From Lysobacterales bacterium (GTDB lineage Bacteria; Pseudomonadota; Gammaproteobacteria; Xanthomonadales; Xanthomonadaceae): DNA of 64,000 nt. The stretch covers positions 186,001 through 250,000 of the forward strand of contig JADCRD010000003.1 in the NCBI GenBank assembly GCA_014946745.1. Reading direction: 5' to 3'. The stretch's first letter is position 1. Each line of letters starts with the position of its first letter. Both the position numbers and the translations under genes were made by a program. Shown here piece by piece: positions 24,329-33,477 of the stretch. The notes below the pieces were generated by a model, which did not search any database, was not told the DNA's origin, and saw only the letters and a program-made list of their open reading frames with translations.

Positions 24329-25285
24329 ATGAACCCCGCCACCACCGTTCCCATCCTTGACGACATCCGCGCCGCCGCCGCGCGCATCGCCCCGCATGCG
24401 CAGGTCACCCCGGTGCTGCGCTCCGGCTCGCTGGACCGCATCGCCGGCTGCCGCCTGCACTTCAAGTGCGAGAACTTCCAGCGCATCGGCGCCTTCAAGT
24501 TCCGCGGCGCGGCGAACGCGGTGTTCGGGCTCAGCGAGGCGCAGGCGGCCCGCGGCGTGCTGACCCAGAGCAGCGGCAACCATGGCGCGGCGATCGCGCT
24601 GGCCTGCCGCTTGCGCGGCATCCCCGCCCGCGTCGTGGTGCCGCGCTCGGCGCCGAAGATCAAGCTCGCCGCGATCCGCGACTTCGGCGCCGAGATCATT
24701 CCCTGCGACACCCATCAGGCTGCGCGCGACGCCGCCATGGCCGAGGTGCTGGCGCAGACCGGCGCCGAGGTCGTGCACCCCTACAACGATGCGCGGGTGA
24801 TCGCGGGGCAGGGCACCGCCACGCTGGAGCTGCTGCACAGCGTGCCGAGCCTGGACACCGTGCTGGCGCCGGTCAGCGGCGGCGGCCTGCTCTCGGGCAC
24901 GGCCATCGCCGCGCAGTCGCTCAAGCCCGGCATCCGCGTGTTCGGTGCCGAACCCGAACAGGCCTGCGACGCGCACGACTCGCTGAAGTCCGGCCAGCGC
25001 ATCACCGGCCGCATCGCCGACACGATCTGCGACGGCCTGCGCGCGGAACTCGGCCCACTCACCTTCGGCATCCTGCGCGAGCGCCTCGACGACATCCTGC
25101 TGGCCTCCGAGGCCGAGATCATCGCCGCCATGCGCCTGATCTGGGAGCGGCTGAAGATCGTCATCGAGCCGAGCTGCGCGGTGCCGCTGGCGGTGATCCT
25201 GAAGAATCCCGCGCTGTTCGCCGAACGCGAGGTCGGGGTGATCCTGTCGGGCGGCAATGTGGATCTGGACGCCTTGCCCTGGTAG
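24329..25285 (+). CDS. PLP-dependent threonine/serine dehydratase or serine racemase-like enzyme
   Basis: The 318-residue fold-type II PLP enzyme carries the Schiff-base lysine K57 in GAFKFRGA. The substrate-side SSGNHGAA loop follows and the phosphate-binding glycine loop is PVSGGGLLSG; the ending is VILSGGNVDLD. No C-terminal ACT regulatory domain is present, so it is the short catabolic or serine-racemase-like form rather than biosynthetic IlvA. The reaction is probably dehydration of L-Thr/L-Ser to 2-oxoacids, or Ser racemisation. ATG at 24329 was chosen; upstream in-frame codons lie in repeat DNA. Confidence 0.85.
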   Translation: MNPATTVPILDDIRAAAARIAPHAQVTPVLRSGSLDRIAGCRLHFKCENFQRIGAFKFRGAANAVFGLSEAQAARGVLTQSSGNHGAAIALACRLRGIPARVVVPRSAPKIKLAAIRDFGAEIIPCDTHQAARDAAMAEVLAQTGAEVVHPYNDARVIAGQGTATLELLHSVPSLDTVLAPVSGGGLLSGTAIAAQSLKPGIRVFGAEPEQACDAHDSLKSGQRITGRIADTICDGLRAELGPLTFGILRERLDDILLASEAEIIAAMRLIWERLKIVIEPSCAVPLAVILKNPALFAEREVGVILSGGNVDLDALPW

Positions 25286-25354
25286 CCCGCGTCGCGCGAT
25301 GCGTGGCGCTGCGCGATGCCCGCCGCCGGGCATTGGCTTGCATCGCGCGATGCA

Positions 25355-25375
25355 TAGGGTGGGTCTTGACCCACC
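25355..25375 (+). repeat. Dispersed GGTGGGTC palindrome copy
   Basis: TAG-GGTGGGTCTTGACCCACC lies 70 bp after the dehydratase stop. The right flank (CCTGCACTCGCCTCGG) resembles the flank of the other TAG-leading copies. Confidence 0.8.
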
Positions 25376-25462
25376 GTAGTCCTGCACTCGCCTCGGTTCT
25401 GCGATCGACGAATGTCACGCTTTGCATCCGCCGAAACAGATCGGCGTGTGAGCCTGCGCCAG

Positions 25463-26077
25463 CTAGCCCGGCGTGCGTCGATCCGCCAGGCCCAGCTCCC
25501 GCTGAAGCGCATCACCCACATCGCAGTAGCTGCTCTTGCTGTGCCAGCTGCGTGACTCCTCGAAGTAGAGCGAAGGCCTCCCTGGAACGCCCTCCGCATT
25601 GCGGTGCAGCGTGAACTCACGGAATCGCACTGGGAGCTCCTCGAAATAGGACTCATGCAGCTCCCGCTCCGCGACTACGACCACTGGCCCTGACTCCGGG
25701 GCGACCGTCAGACGGAAATCACGCAGCACGCAGTCCGCACCCTCGTTTGTTCTTAGCGAGGCGGATTCACCGTCCTGCATAAAGAACGGAACGAGCTGCT
25801 GCTTCTCTGCGGACTCCGATGAGCTTGCGCTGTGCACGAACAGGACATCGAAACCGTGCGCATTGAAGTTCTCACGGCGCAGCAAGGTCGTGCGCAGGCC
25901 GAGTTCAGTCGCGGCGCCGCGCACTTTGTGGGTCCCGTACGACAGGCGGAGGGTTTCGCCGCGTTCTTCCGCCGAAGCAAATGCCGACGCGGTGGTGCCT
26001 GCGATCATCAGCAGGAACTGAATCCATCGGCCAAGAGTGAAAGCAGGAAGTACGAAGCCGCAGGGCCCATCTTTCAT
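25463..26077 (-). CDS. Secreted protein of unknown function
   Basis: ATG at 26077, preceded by an AGGAG ribosome binding site, gives 204 residues. The N-terminus MKDGPCGFVLPAFTLGRWIQ and following FLLMIAGTTASAFASA-EE form a signal peptide. The mature part has two cysteines (DCVLRDFRL and SYCDVGDAL) and many charged residues, without a family match. The reading frame continues antisense through the tricorn-like gene but only this part has a signal peptide and ribosome binding site. It converges with the dehydratase and is divergent from the protease gene. Confidence 0.55.
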   Translation of the reverse strand: MKDGPCGFVLPAFTLGRWIQFLLMIAGTTASAFASAEERGETLRLSYGTHKVRGAATELGLRTTLLRRENFNAHGFDVLFVHSASSSESAEKQQLVPFFMQDGESASLRTNEGADCVLRDFRLTVAPESGPVVVVAERELHESYFEELPVRFREFTLHRNAEGVPGRPSLYFEESRSWHSKSSYCDVGDALQRELGLADRRTPG

Positions 26078-26272
26078 AAACGTCACTCCTGAAGAACGCC
26101 GACGCCTGGCTGGCTCAACTGCTCGGATCCCGCCAATGGCTGCAGAGATCGGGCGGGCGCCCGCCTCGCGCGCAGGGTAACGCGGCGAGGAACGCCCCCC
26201 CAACCAACGACCCTCACCCCCTCGCCACCCCACGGCCATACTCCGCGCCACCCCATCGGCAAAGGACGCTTC

Positions 26273-29200
26273 ATGGCCCCCTCGATCTTGAGCCGCGCGC
26301 TGCGCGCTTCGCTGGTACTCGCGGGCTTCGCCGCGGCTGCGCAGGCCAGCGCGGAGACAAAGCTGCTGCGCTTTCCTGACGTGCACGGCGAGCGTGTCGC
26401 CTTCGTCTACGCCGGCGACATCTACATCGCCTCGACGGCAGGCGGACTCGCCCAGCGACTGACCTCGCATGCCGGCCGCGAGCTGTATCCGAAGTTCAGC
26501 CCGGACGGCACGCAGATCGCGTTCTCGGCCGAGTACAACGGCACCCGCCAGGTCTTCGTGATGCCGGCCGCCGGCGGCGAGCCGCGGCAGCTGACCTGGT
26601 ACAACGATGTCGGCTTGATGCCGCCGCGTGGCGGCACCGACAACCGCGTGCTCGACTGGACGCCCGACGGTCAGCACATCGTGGTGCGCATGAATCGCGT
26701 GCCTTTTGATGAGCGCAGCGGCCGGCCGTATCTCGTGCCGGTGGCCGGCGGCATGGAGCAGCCGCTGGCGATTCCCGAAAGCGGCGGCGGCATGTTGAGC
26801 CCGGACGGCACGCAGTTCGTCTACACGCCGATCGACCGCGACTTCCGCAGCTGGAAGCGCTACCGCGGCGGCCGCGCGCAGGAGGTCTGGAGCTATGACC
26901 TCGTCAACAACACTTCGCAGCAGCTGACCAATCACCCGGCCACCGACCACCAGCCGATGTGGATCGGCGACACGATCTACTTCGTCTCCGATCGCAACAC
27001 CACGCTCAACCTGTTCGCGATGCCGGCCAGCGGCGGCGAGCCGCGGCAGCTCACGCAGTTCACCGACTTCGACATCCTCTGGCCCAGCGCCGGGCCGGAC
27101 AGCCTGGTGTTCGAGAACGGCGGCGCGCTCTGGCAGTTCCTGCCGGCCACCGGCGAGACCCGGCAGATTCCGATCACGGTGCGCGCGGATTTCCCCGAAA
27201 CCCAGCCGCGCTTTGTCGATGCGTCGAAGAACATCGAGAGCTTCGACTTGAGTCACGACGGGAAGCGCGCCCTGTTCGGCGCGCGTGGCGAGGTCTTCAG
27301 CGTGCCGGCCAAGCACGGCGAGGCGCGCAATCTCACGCGCACGCCCGATGCCCGCGAGCACAGCGTCAGCTGGTCGCCGGACGGCCGCTTCGTCGCCTAT
27401 CTGTCCGATGCCTCGGGCGAGTACGAGCTGTACGTGCAGGCCCAGGACGGCAGCAGCCCGGCGCGGCGCGTCACCACCGACGGCGACATCTGGCGCTTCG
27501 CGCCGAGCTGGTCGCCCGATGGACGCCACTTCGTCTATGGCGACAAGCGCCAGCGTCTGCGCCTCGTCAACGCCGAGACCGGCGCGACCACCGAGATCGA
27601 CAGCTCGGTGCAGGAGGACATCACCGAGTACAGCTGGGCGCCCGACAGCCGCTTCATCGCCTACGTCAAGACCGGCAGCAGCCGCAACGGCTCGATCTGG
27701 CTGTACAGCCTGGACAGTTCCGCCACGCAGCAGTTGACGCCGGACGAGACCAGCGAGTTCGCGCCGGTGTTCGACCCGGAAGGCCGCTACCTGTACTTCC
27801 TGTCGAACCGCGACTTCAACCTCGCGTTCTCAGCCTACGAGTTCAACTACCTCTACCAGAACGCCACCCGCGTCTACGCCGCGCCGCTGGCCGCCGATGG
27901 CCCGGTGCTGTACGCGCCGAAGAGCGATGAGGTCGCGCCGCGCGCGGCGGCTGAAAGCGCGCCGGACAAGGGCGGCGACAAGGCCGAGCCCAAGCGTCTG
28001 CGCATCGACGTGCCCGGCTTCAATCAGCGCGTGGTCGCGCTGAAGGCGCCGGCGGGCAGCTACCAGGGCTTGGCCGCGAACGCGCAAGGCGTGTTCTTCG
28101 TCGCCAGCAGCGGCCAGGGCCCCGGCGAGCTGCGCTATCTCGGCCTCGACGACGAGCAGCCCAAGACCGTCGCCGGCCAGATCACGGGCTACGCGCTGGC
28201 GGGCGGCGGTGGCCATCTGCTGCTGCGTCGAGGCGAGCGCTTCGCCATCGTCGAGGCCAAGCCCGAGGTCGACTTCGAGGCCGGCGCGCTCAAGCTCGAC
28301 GGCCTGCAGCTGCGCGTCGATCCCAAGCGCGAGTGGGCCCAGCACTACGTCGACGCGTGGCGCATCCTGCGCGACTGGTTCTACGACCCCGGCATGCACG
28401 GCCAGGACTGGGTGGCGATTCGCGACCGCTACGCGGCCCTGCTGCCGCATGTGGCCAGTCGCGCCGACCTCGACTATCTGCTGAGCGAACTGGCCGGCGA
28501 GACCAATGCCGGCCACGTCTACGTGGAGCGCGGCGACGAGCCGCAGGTGCCGCGTCGCGCCGGGGGCCTGCTGGGCGCGGAGCTGCGCGCGCATGAAAGC
28601 GGTTACTTCCAGGTCGGACGGATTTTTGCCGGAGAGAACTGGAATCCGGCCCTGCGCAGCCCGCTGACCGAGGCGCATGCCACCGTACGCGAGGGTGAGT
28701 TCATCCTCGCCATCGACAACGTCAGCACGCGCGAAGTGGCCAACGTTTACCAGCTGCTGGAAGGCAAGGGCGACGCGGTGGTGAGCCTGCGCGTCAATGC
28801 GCGGCCGGAGGACGCCGGCGCGCGCACCGTGCGCGTGCAGACCCTGACCCGCGAGCAGCCCCTGCGCTACAAGGACTGGGTCGATGCGCGGCGTCGCCTC
28901 GCCGCGGAGCTGTCCGGCGGTCGCGTCGGCTACATCCACCTGCCGAACACGGCGGTGGAGGGCAACCGCGAGCTGCATCGCGGCATGCTGGCCTATGCGC
29001 ACATGGACGCGCTGATCATCGACGACCGCTACAACGGCGGCGGCTTCATTCCCGACCGCATGATCGAACTGCTGTCGCGCCAGCCCCTGAACTTCTGGAA
29101 GCAGCGCGGGCTTCAGCCCAACCCGACCCCCCTGCTGCACCACGCGGGGCCCAAGGCGATGCTGGCCAACGGGCTGTCGAGCTCGGGCGGCGACGCCTTG

Positions 29201-29530
29201 CCCTACTACTTCCGCAAGATGGGCCTGGGCCCGATCATCGGCACCCGCACCTGGGGTGGCCTGATCGGCATCAGCGGCAACCCGCGCCTGGCGGATGGCG
29301 GTGCGATTCTCGCTGCGACCTTCCGCTTCATGGACACCGAGGGCCGCTGGGCGGTGGAGGACGAGGGCGTGGCGCCCGACATCGAGGTCATCGATCGCCC
29401 CGAGGCGATCGCTGCCGGCCGTGACCCGAGCCTGGAGCGTGCGGTCGACGAGCTGCTGCGCGCGCTGGAAGCCAACCCGCCGAAGCGCATCGAGGCACCG
29501 CCGGCGCCGACGCAGTTTCCGCGGCTGTGA
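26273..29530 (+). CDS. Tricorn-like S41 family peptidase
   Basis: This 1085-residue exported protein has a signal peptide (SLVLAGFAAAAQASA). Residues ~30-560 hold TolB/WD40-like propeller repeats such as KFSPDGTQIAFSAEYNGTRQ and SWSPDGRFVAYLSD. A C1-like helical region (WRILRDWFYDPGMHGQDW) precedes NAGHVYVE, a PDZ domain, and the S41 catalytic segment with NGLSSSGGDALPYY (serines 969-971) and GTRTWGG. This is the order of archaeal tricorn protease, which degrades short peptides; here the enzyme is probably periplasmic. It stands alone and is followed by a repeat-rich gap. Confidence 0.9.
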   Translation: MAPSILSRALRASLVLAGFAAAAQASAETKLLRFPDVHGERVAFVYAGDIYIASTAGGLAQRLTSHAGRELYPKFSPDGTQIAFSAEYNGTRQVFVMPAAGGEPRQLTWYNDVGLMPPRGGTDNRVLDWTPDGQHIVVRMNRVPFDERSGRPYLVPVAGGMEQPLAIPESGGGMLSPDGTQFVYTPIDRDFRSWKRYRGGRAQEVWSYDLVNNTSQQLTNHPATDHQPMWIGDTIYFVSDRNTTLNLFAMPASGGEPRQLTQFTDFDILWPSAGPDSLVFENGGALWQFLPATGETRQIPITVRADFPETQPRFVDASKNIESFDLSHDGKRALFGARGEVFSVPAKHGEARNLTRTPDAREHSVSWSPDGRFVAYLSDASGEYELYVQAQDGSSPARRVTTDGDIWRFAPSWSPDGRHFVYGDKRQRLRLVNAETGATTEIDSSVQEDITEYSWAPDSRFIAYVKTGSSRNGSIWLYSLDSSATQQLTPDETSEFAPVFDPEGRYLYFLSNRDFNLAFSAYEFNYLYQNATRVYAAPLAADGPVLYAPKSDEVAPRAAAESAPDKGGDKAEPKRLRIDVPGFNQRVVALKAPAGSYQGLAANAQGVFFVASSGQGPGELRYLGLDDEQPKTVAGQITGYALAGGGGHLLLRRGERFAIVEAKPEVDFEAGALKLDGLQLRVDPKREWAQHYVDAWRILRDWFYDPGMHGQDWVAIRDRYAALLPHVASRADLDYLLSELAGETNAGHVYVERGDEPQVPRRAGGLLGAELRAHESGYFQVGRIFAGENWNPALRSPLTEAHATVREGEFILAIDNVSTREVANVYQLLEGKGDAVVSLRVNARPEDAGARTVRVQTLTREQPLRYKDWVDARRRLAAELSGGRVGYIHLPNTAVEGNRELHRGMLAYAHMDALIIDDRYNGGGFIPDRMIELLSRQPLNFWKQRGLQPNPTPLLHHAGPKAMLANGLSSSGGDALPYYFRKMGLGPIIGTRTWGGLIGISGNPRLADGGAILAATFRFMDTEGRWAVEDEGVAPDIEVIDRPEAIAAGRDPSLERAVDELLRALEANPPKRIEAPPAPTQFPRL

Positions 29531-29619
29531 TCGCCGCGTACGCGGGCGCCGTTCATGCGCCCGCGCGTGCCGCAGAGGGTGGCGGTGTTTGGGCGCGTCG
29601 CTGCGTCCTGCGCGCGACG

Positions 29620-29841
29620 TTGGGCCGCGCTGCGCTTGGCCCAACCTACCCGGGGGCTCGCGGTGCCTGTGTAGGTTGGGCCAAGCGCAGCGCGGCCCAA
29701 CGGGGTGCCTGCGACAGGCCCGAGTGCTCGCGGTGCCTGTGTAGGTTGGGCCAAGCGCAGCGCGGCCCAACGGGGTGCTTGCGACAGGCCCGAGTGCTCG
29801 CGGTGCCTGTGTAGGTTGGGCCAAGCGCAGCGCGGCCCAAC
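29620..29841. repeat. Three 70-bp tandem repeats with one inverted copy
   Basis: GTAGGTTGGGCCAAGCGCAG followed by CGCGGCCCAAC begins at 29671, 29741 and 29811, an exact 70-bp period, and each core is itself nearly palindromic. An inverted copy lies at 29620-29649. Spacers repeat GGGGTGC(C/T)TGCGACAGGC. The 29531-30017 gap otherwise holds only the promoter region of the M16 gene. Confidence 0.85.
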
Positions 29842-30017
29842 AGGATGCTTGCGACACGCGCGAGACAGCGCACGTCAGTCTCCCCTGAGGCCGCCGCTCG
29901 GCGTCCACCGGGGTGATGCGGTCCATCGCGCCCGCCACCCTGTGCCAACTGGCAGGTCAGTCGGCGTACGCCGCGTGGCTATGATCGTGCTCCCTTTCCA
30001 CGGATACGGAGCGGCGC

Positions 30018-32909
30018 ATGCGTCTGCCTTCCACCAAACCGCTGGCGGTGGCGCTTCTCAGCGCTCTGCTTGGCGTATCGCTCGTCGCCTGCACGCCCGC
30101 CGAGCGCGTGCGCGGCGATGTCGCTGCTTCGTCCGCGAAGACCGAGATCGCGCTGCCGGTCGACATTCCCTACGAGACCTTCACCCTGCCGAACGGCCTG
30201 CGCGTGGTCGTGCACACCGACCGCAAGGCGCCGATCGTCGCGGTCAACGTCTGGTACCACGTCGGCAGCAAGGACGAGCCGGCCGGCAAGACCGGCTTCG
30301 CCCATCTGTTCGAGCACCTGATGTTCCAGGGCTCGGAAAACTACAAGGGCGAGTTCTTCGAGCCCTTCGAGCAGGTCGGCGCCACCGGCCAGAACGGCAC
30401 CACCAACACCGACCGCACCAACTATTTCCAGAACGTGCCGACTACCGCGCTCGACATGGCGCTGTGGATGGAGTCGGACCGCATGGGCCACTTCCTCGGC
30501 GCCATCGACCAGGCGCTGCTCGACGAGCAGCGCGGCGTGGTGCAGAACGAGAAGCGCCAGGGCGAGAACCAGCCCTACGGCCAGGCCTGGGAGCGCCTGT
30601 CCAAGGCCATGTATCCCGAAGGCCACCCCTACAGCTGGAGCGTGATCGGCTCGATGGCCGATCTCAATGCCGCCACCCTGGACGACGTGCGCAACTGGTT
30701 CCGCACCTGGTACGGCCCGAACAACGCGGTGCTGGTGCTGGCCGGCGACATCGACGTCGAGACCGCGCGCGAGAAGGTCACGCGCTACTTCGGCGACATC
30801 CCGCCCGGCCCGGTCACCACCCAGCCCAAGGTCGACGTCGCCAAGCGCGAGGCCTCGACCCGCGAAGTGCTGCCCGATCGCGTGCCCCAGGTGCGCGTCT
30901 ACCGCGCCTGGAACGTGGCCGAGGCCACCGACGCCGACGCCGATCGCCTGCAGCTGGTCTCGCAGCTGCTGGGCGGCAGCAGCACCTCGCGCCTGGACCG
31001 TCGCCTGGTCCACACCGACAAGCTGGCCGACAGCGCGTCGAGCTTCCTGCTCGGCGGCCAGCTCGGCAGCCGCCTGCTCGTGTTCGTCGACGTCAAGCAG
31101 GGCGTTGAGCCGGAGACCGTGGAGCGCGTGCTCGACGAGGAGATCGCGCGGCTGCTGAACGAAGGCATCAGCGACGAGGAGCTGGCGCAGGCCCGCACCG
31201 TGTTCGAGGCCAGCTTCATCCGCGGCATCGAGCGCGTCGGCGGCTTTGGCGGCAAGTCCGACGTGCTGGCCCAGTGCACCGTCTACACCGGCAACCCCGG
31301 CTGCTTCCGCGACGAGATGCGCACGATCCTGGCGGCCACCCCGTCCGAGCTGCAGGCCACCGCCCAGCGCTGGCTGTCCAGCGGCGACCACACCCTGGTG
31401 GTGGTGCCGGGCCAGCGCCCGCCCTCGCCGCCGGATGTGCGCAGCATCGAGGCCGGCGAGGAAGCCGTCGCCCTGGTCGAGCCGACGCCCGCCCCGGGCC
31501 TGGGCGCACTCGATGCAGGCGTCGACCGTTCGACCGGGGTGCCGCAGACCACCGAGTTCCCCAAGCTGAGCTTTCCCGCGCTGGAGCGCGCGACGCTGTC
31601 CAACGGCGTGCAGGTGGTGCTGGCGCAGCGCCATGACGTGCCGGTGGTGCAGCTCAGCATCGAGTTCCGCGGCGGCTACACCCTGGACCAGGGCCGCACC
31701 CTGGGCACCGCCGGCTTCACCATGGGCATGCTCGACGAAGGCGCCGGCGATCTCGATGCGCTGGCCTTCGGCGCGCGCGCCGAATCGCTGGGCGCCAGCA
31801 TCGGCGCCGGCGCCGGTCTCGACGGCGCCAGCGTCTCGCTGTCGGCGCTGCGCGTGAACCTTGATCCCTCGCTGGATCTGCTGGCGGACACCCTGCTGCG
31901 TCCGCGCTTCGACGCCGCTGACATCGAGCGCGTGCGGCAGAGCTGGATCGCCGCCATTCGCCAGGAGAAGGCGCGGCCCAACTCCATCCCGCTGCGCATC
32001 CTGCCGCCGGTGCTGTTCGGTGAAGGCCATCCCTATGCCATCCCCTTCAGCGGCACCGGCACCGAGGATTCGATCGCCGCACTGAGCCGCGAGGAGCTGC
32101 TGGCGTTCCACCGAGATCAGACCCACCCGGGCCTGGCGACCATCGTCGCGGTCGGCGCCATCACGCTCGATGAGCTGATGCCGCTGCTGGAGAAGCACTT
32201 CGCCGAGTGGAAGGCCGACGGCCCCGCACCCGCGGTGCCCACGCTCGCCACCGTGGCATTGCCGCAGGGCCAGCGCGTGTTCCTGGTCGATCAGCCCGGC
32301 GCGATCCAGGCCAACATCCTCGCCGGCCAGCTGGTGGCACCCACCCAGGATCCGCGCTCGATCGAGTTCGACGTCGCCAACGGCGTGCTCGGCGGCACCT
32401 TCTCCTCGCGCCTCAACATGAATCTGCGCGAGGACAAGAGCTGGTCCTACGGCAGCTACAGCTTCGTGCCGGCGGCACTCGGGCAGCGCCCCTGGATCGT
32501 CTCGGCCCCAGTGCAGATCGACCGCACGGTCGATTCGATCGCCGAGATCAAGCGCGAGCTGCGCGAGTTCACCGGCGCGCGACCGGCCAGCGCCGAAGAA
32601 GTCGAGAAGATCAAGGCCCGCAACGTGCGCGCGATGCCTGGCTCGTTCGAGAGCGCGGGCGCGGTGCTCGGCCAAGTCAGCGGCATCCTGCGCTACAAGC
32701 GCCCGGACGACTGGCCGCTGCAGTACCAGACCCTGCAGGAAGCGATGACCCTGGACCAGGTCCGCAGCGCCGCCGGCGTGATCCAGCCGGACGCCCTGAC
32801 CTGGGTGATCGTCGGCGACTTGAGCAAGATCGAACAGCCGGTGCGCGAACTGTTTGGCGCGTCGGTGCCGGTGCAGGTGCTGGATGCGGACGGGGAACTC
32901 GTGAAGTGA
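30018..32909 (+). CDS. M16 (pitrilysin/insulinase) family metallopeptidase lipoprotein
   Basis: The 963-residue protein starts MRLPSTKPLAVALLSALLGV and has a lipobox (LVAC, Cys25), so it is a probable lipoprotein. The first M16 half has the inverted zinc motif HLFEH (96-100) in KTGFAHLFEHLMFQGSENYK. The second half (from ~505, TLSNGVQVVLAQRHDVPVVQ) lacks a full HxxEH and acts as the inactive partner domain, as in fused M16 peptidases. It probably degrades peptides in the periplasm. A strong terminator follows. Confidence 0.93.
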   Translation: MRLPSTKPLAVALLSALLGVSLVACTPAERVRGDVAASSAKTEIALPVDIPYETFTLPNGLRVVVHTDRKAPIVAVNVWYHVGSKDEPAGKTGFAHLFEHLMFQGSENYKGEFFEPFEQVGATGQNGTTNTDRTNYFQNVPTTALDMALWMESDRMGHFLGAIDQALLDEQRGVVQNEKRQGENQPYGQAWERLSKAMYPEGHPYSWSVIGSMADLNAATLDDVRNWFRTWYGPNNAVLVLAGDIDVETAREKVTRYFGDIPPGPVTTQPKVDVAKREASTREVLPDRVPQVRVYRAWNVAEATDADADRLQLVSQLLGGSSTSRLDRRLVHTDKLADSASSFLLGGQLGSRLLVFVDVKQGVEPETVERVLDEEIARLLNEGISDEELAQARTVFEASFIRGIERVGGFGGKSDVLAQCTVYTGNPGCFRDEMRTILAATPSELQATAQRWLSSGDHTLVVVPGQRPPSPPDVRSIEAGEEAVALVEPTPAPGLGALDAGVDRSTGVPQTTEFPKLSFPALERATLSNGVQVVLAQRHDVPVVQLSIEFRGGYTLDQGRTLGTAGFTMGMLDEGAGDLDALAFGARAESLGASIGAGAGLDGASVSLSALRVNLDPSLDLLADTLLRPRFDAADIERVRQSWIAAIRQEKARPNSIPLRILPPVLFGEGHPYAIPFSGTGTEDSIAALSREELLAFHRDQTHPGLATIVAVGAITLDELMPLLEKHFAEWKADGPAPAVPTLATVALPQGQRVFLVDQPGAIQANILAGQLVAPTQDPRSIEFDVANGVLGGTFSSRLNMNLREDKSWSYGSYSFVPAALGQRPWIVSAPVQIDRTVDSIAEIKRELREFTGARPASAEEVEKIKARNVRAMPGSFESAGAVLGQVSGILRYKRPDDWPLQYQTLQEAMTLDQVRSAAGVIQPDALTWVIVGDLSKIEQPVRELFGASVPVQVLDADGELVK

Positions 32910-32948
32910 CGGCTCGCGGCTGAGCTGTTCCGCAGAGTGCTTGAAACG

Positions 32949-32986
32949 CAAACGCCGCCGCAGAGATCCGGCGGCGTTTGTTTTTT
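32949..32986 (+). terminator. Rho-independent terminator after the M16 gene
   Basis: CAAACGCCGCCG, loop CAGAGATC, CGGCGGCGTTTG then TTTTTT: a 12-bp perfect stem with a U-tract, 39 bp after the stop. Confidence 0.93.
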
Positions 32987-33477
32987 GCGCATGTCTGCCA
33001 GGGCGAGATGTTTCGCGCTCAGCAGAGCGATGCCGTGAGAGCGCGAGACAAGGAATTCGTAAAGGGCAGCGAGGGGGCGTTGCCACGCTAAGCGAGCCTA
33101 GGCCCAAGACCCGCTCCAAGCTCCGCGTTTGCCCTGGGCTGCCCGCTCGGGCGCTCCCACGACGGCCAGATCGTTTGGATCCCTGCGCCGACGTTGCGGC
33201 CACGATGGCCCACCGTGCGTTGGGGTCATGTCGGAACCGACACTGCGAAAGCGCCGGTTGAAGTCGGGCTCCGGCTCACGCGTTCTGCGCCGCGCCCAGA
33301 TATGCCAGCCATGACGTAGACGGCGGGTACGTCCAATGCCACAGGCGTCCTCTCGCCTTGACAGGGCCCTTGTCCGCTGGTCAAGTCGCGCGCTCGCTCT
33401 CGCGCCAGCTCAACGTCCCGCGCGTGTTTCACGCCGCCGGGTCTGGCTCGGCGCGCCCTGCCCCGTCGAGTTGCCTC
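32987..33477. other. Intergenic gap before the antiporter gene
   Basis: About 490 bp without a credible gene. A TTGACA at 33357-33362 could be a -35 for the antiporter but no clear -10 follows. A long antisense frame crosses here and was rejected as composition-driven. Confidence 0.4.

Noticed and set aside
27830-29938. 702-codon minus-strand frame opposite the tricorn-like gene
   Set aside because: Low-complexity antisense reading that also runs through the 70-bp repeats.
29979-33203. Very long antisense frame across the M16 peptidase gene
   Set aside because: GC-rich third positions leave antisense frames open; the translation is His/Gln/Arg/Leu-rich, has no domain, and the plus-strand gene is certain.
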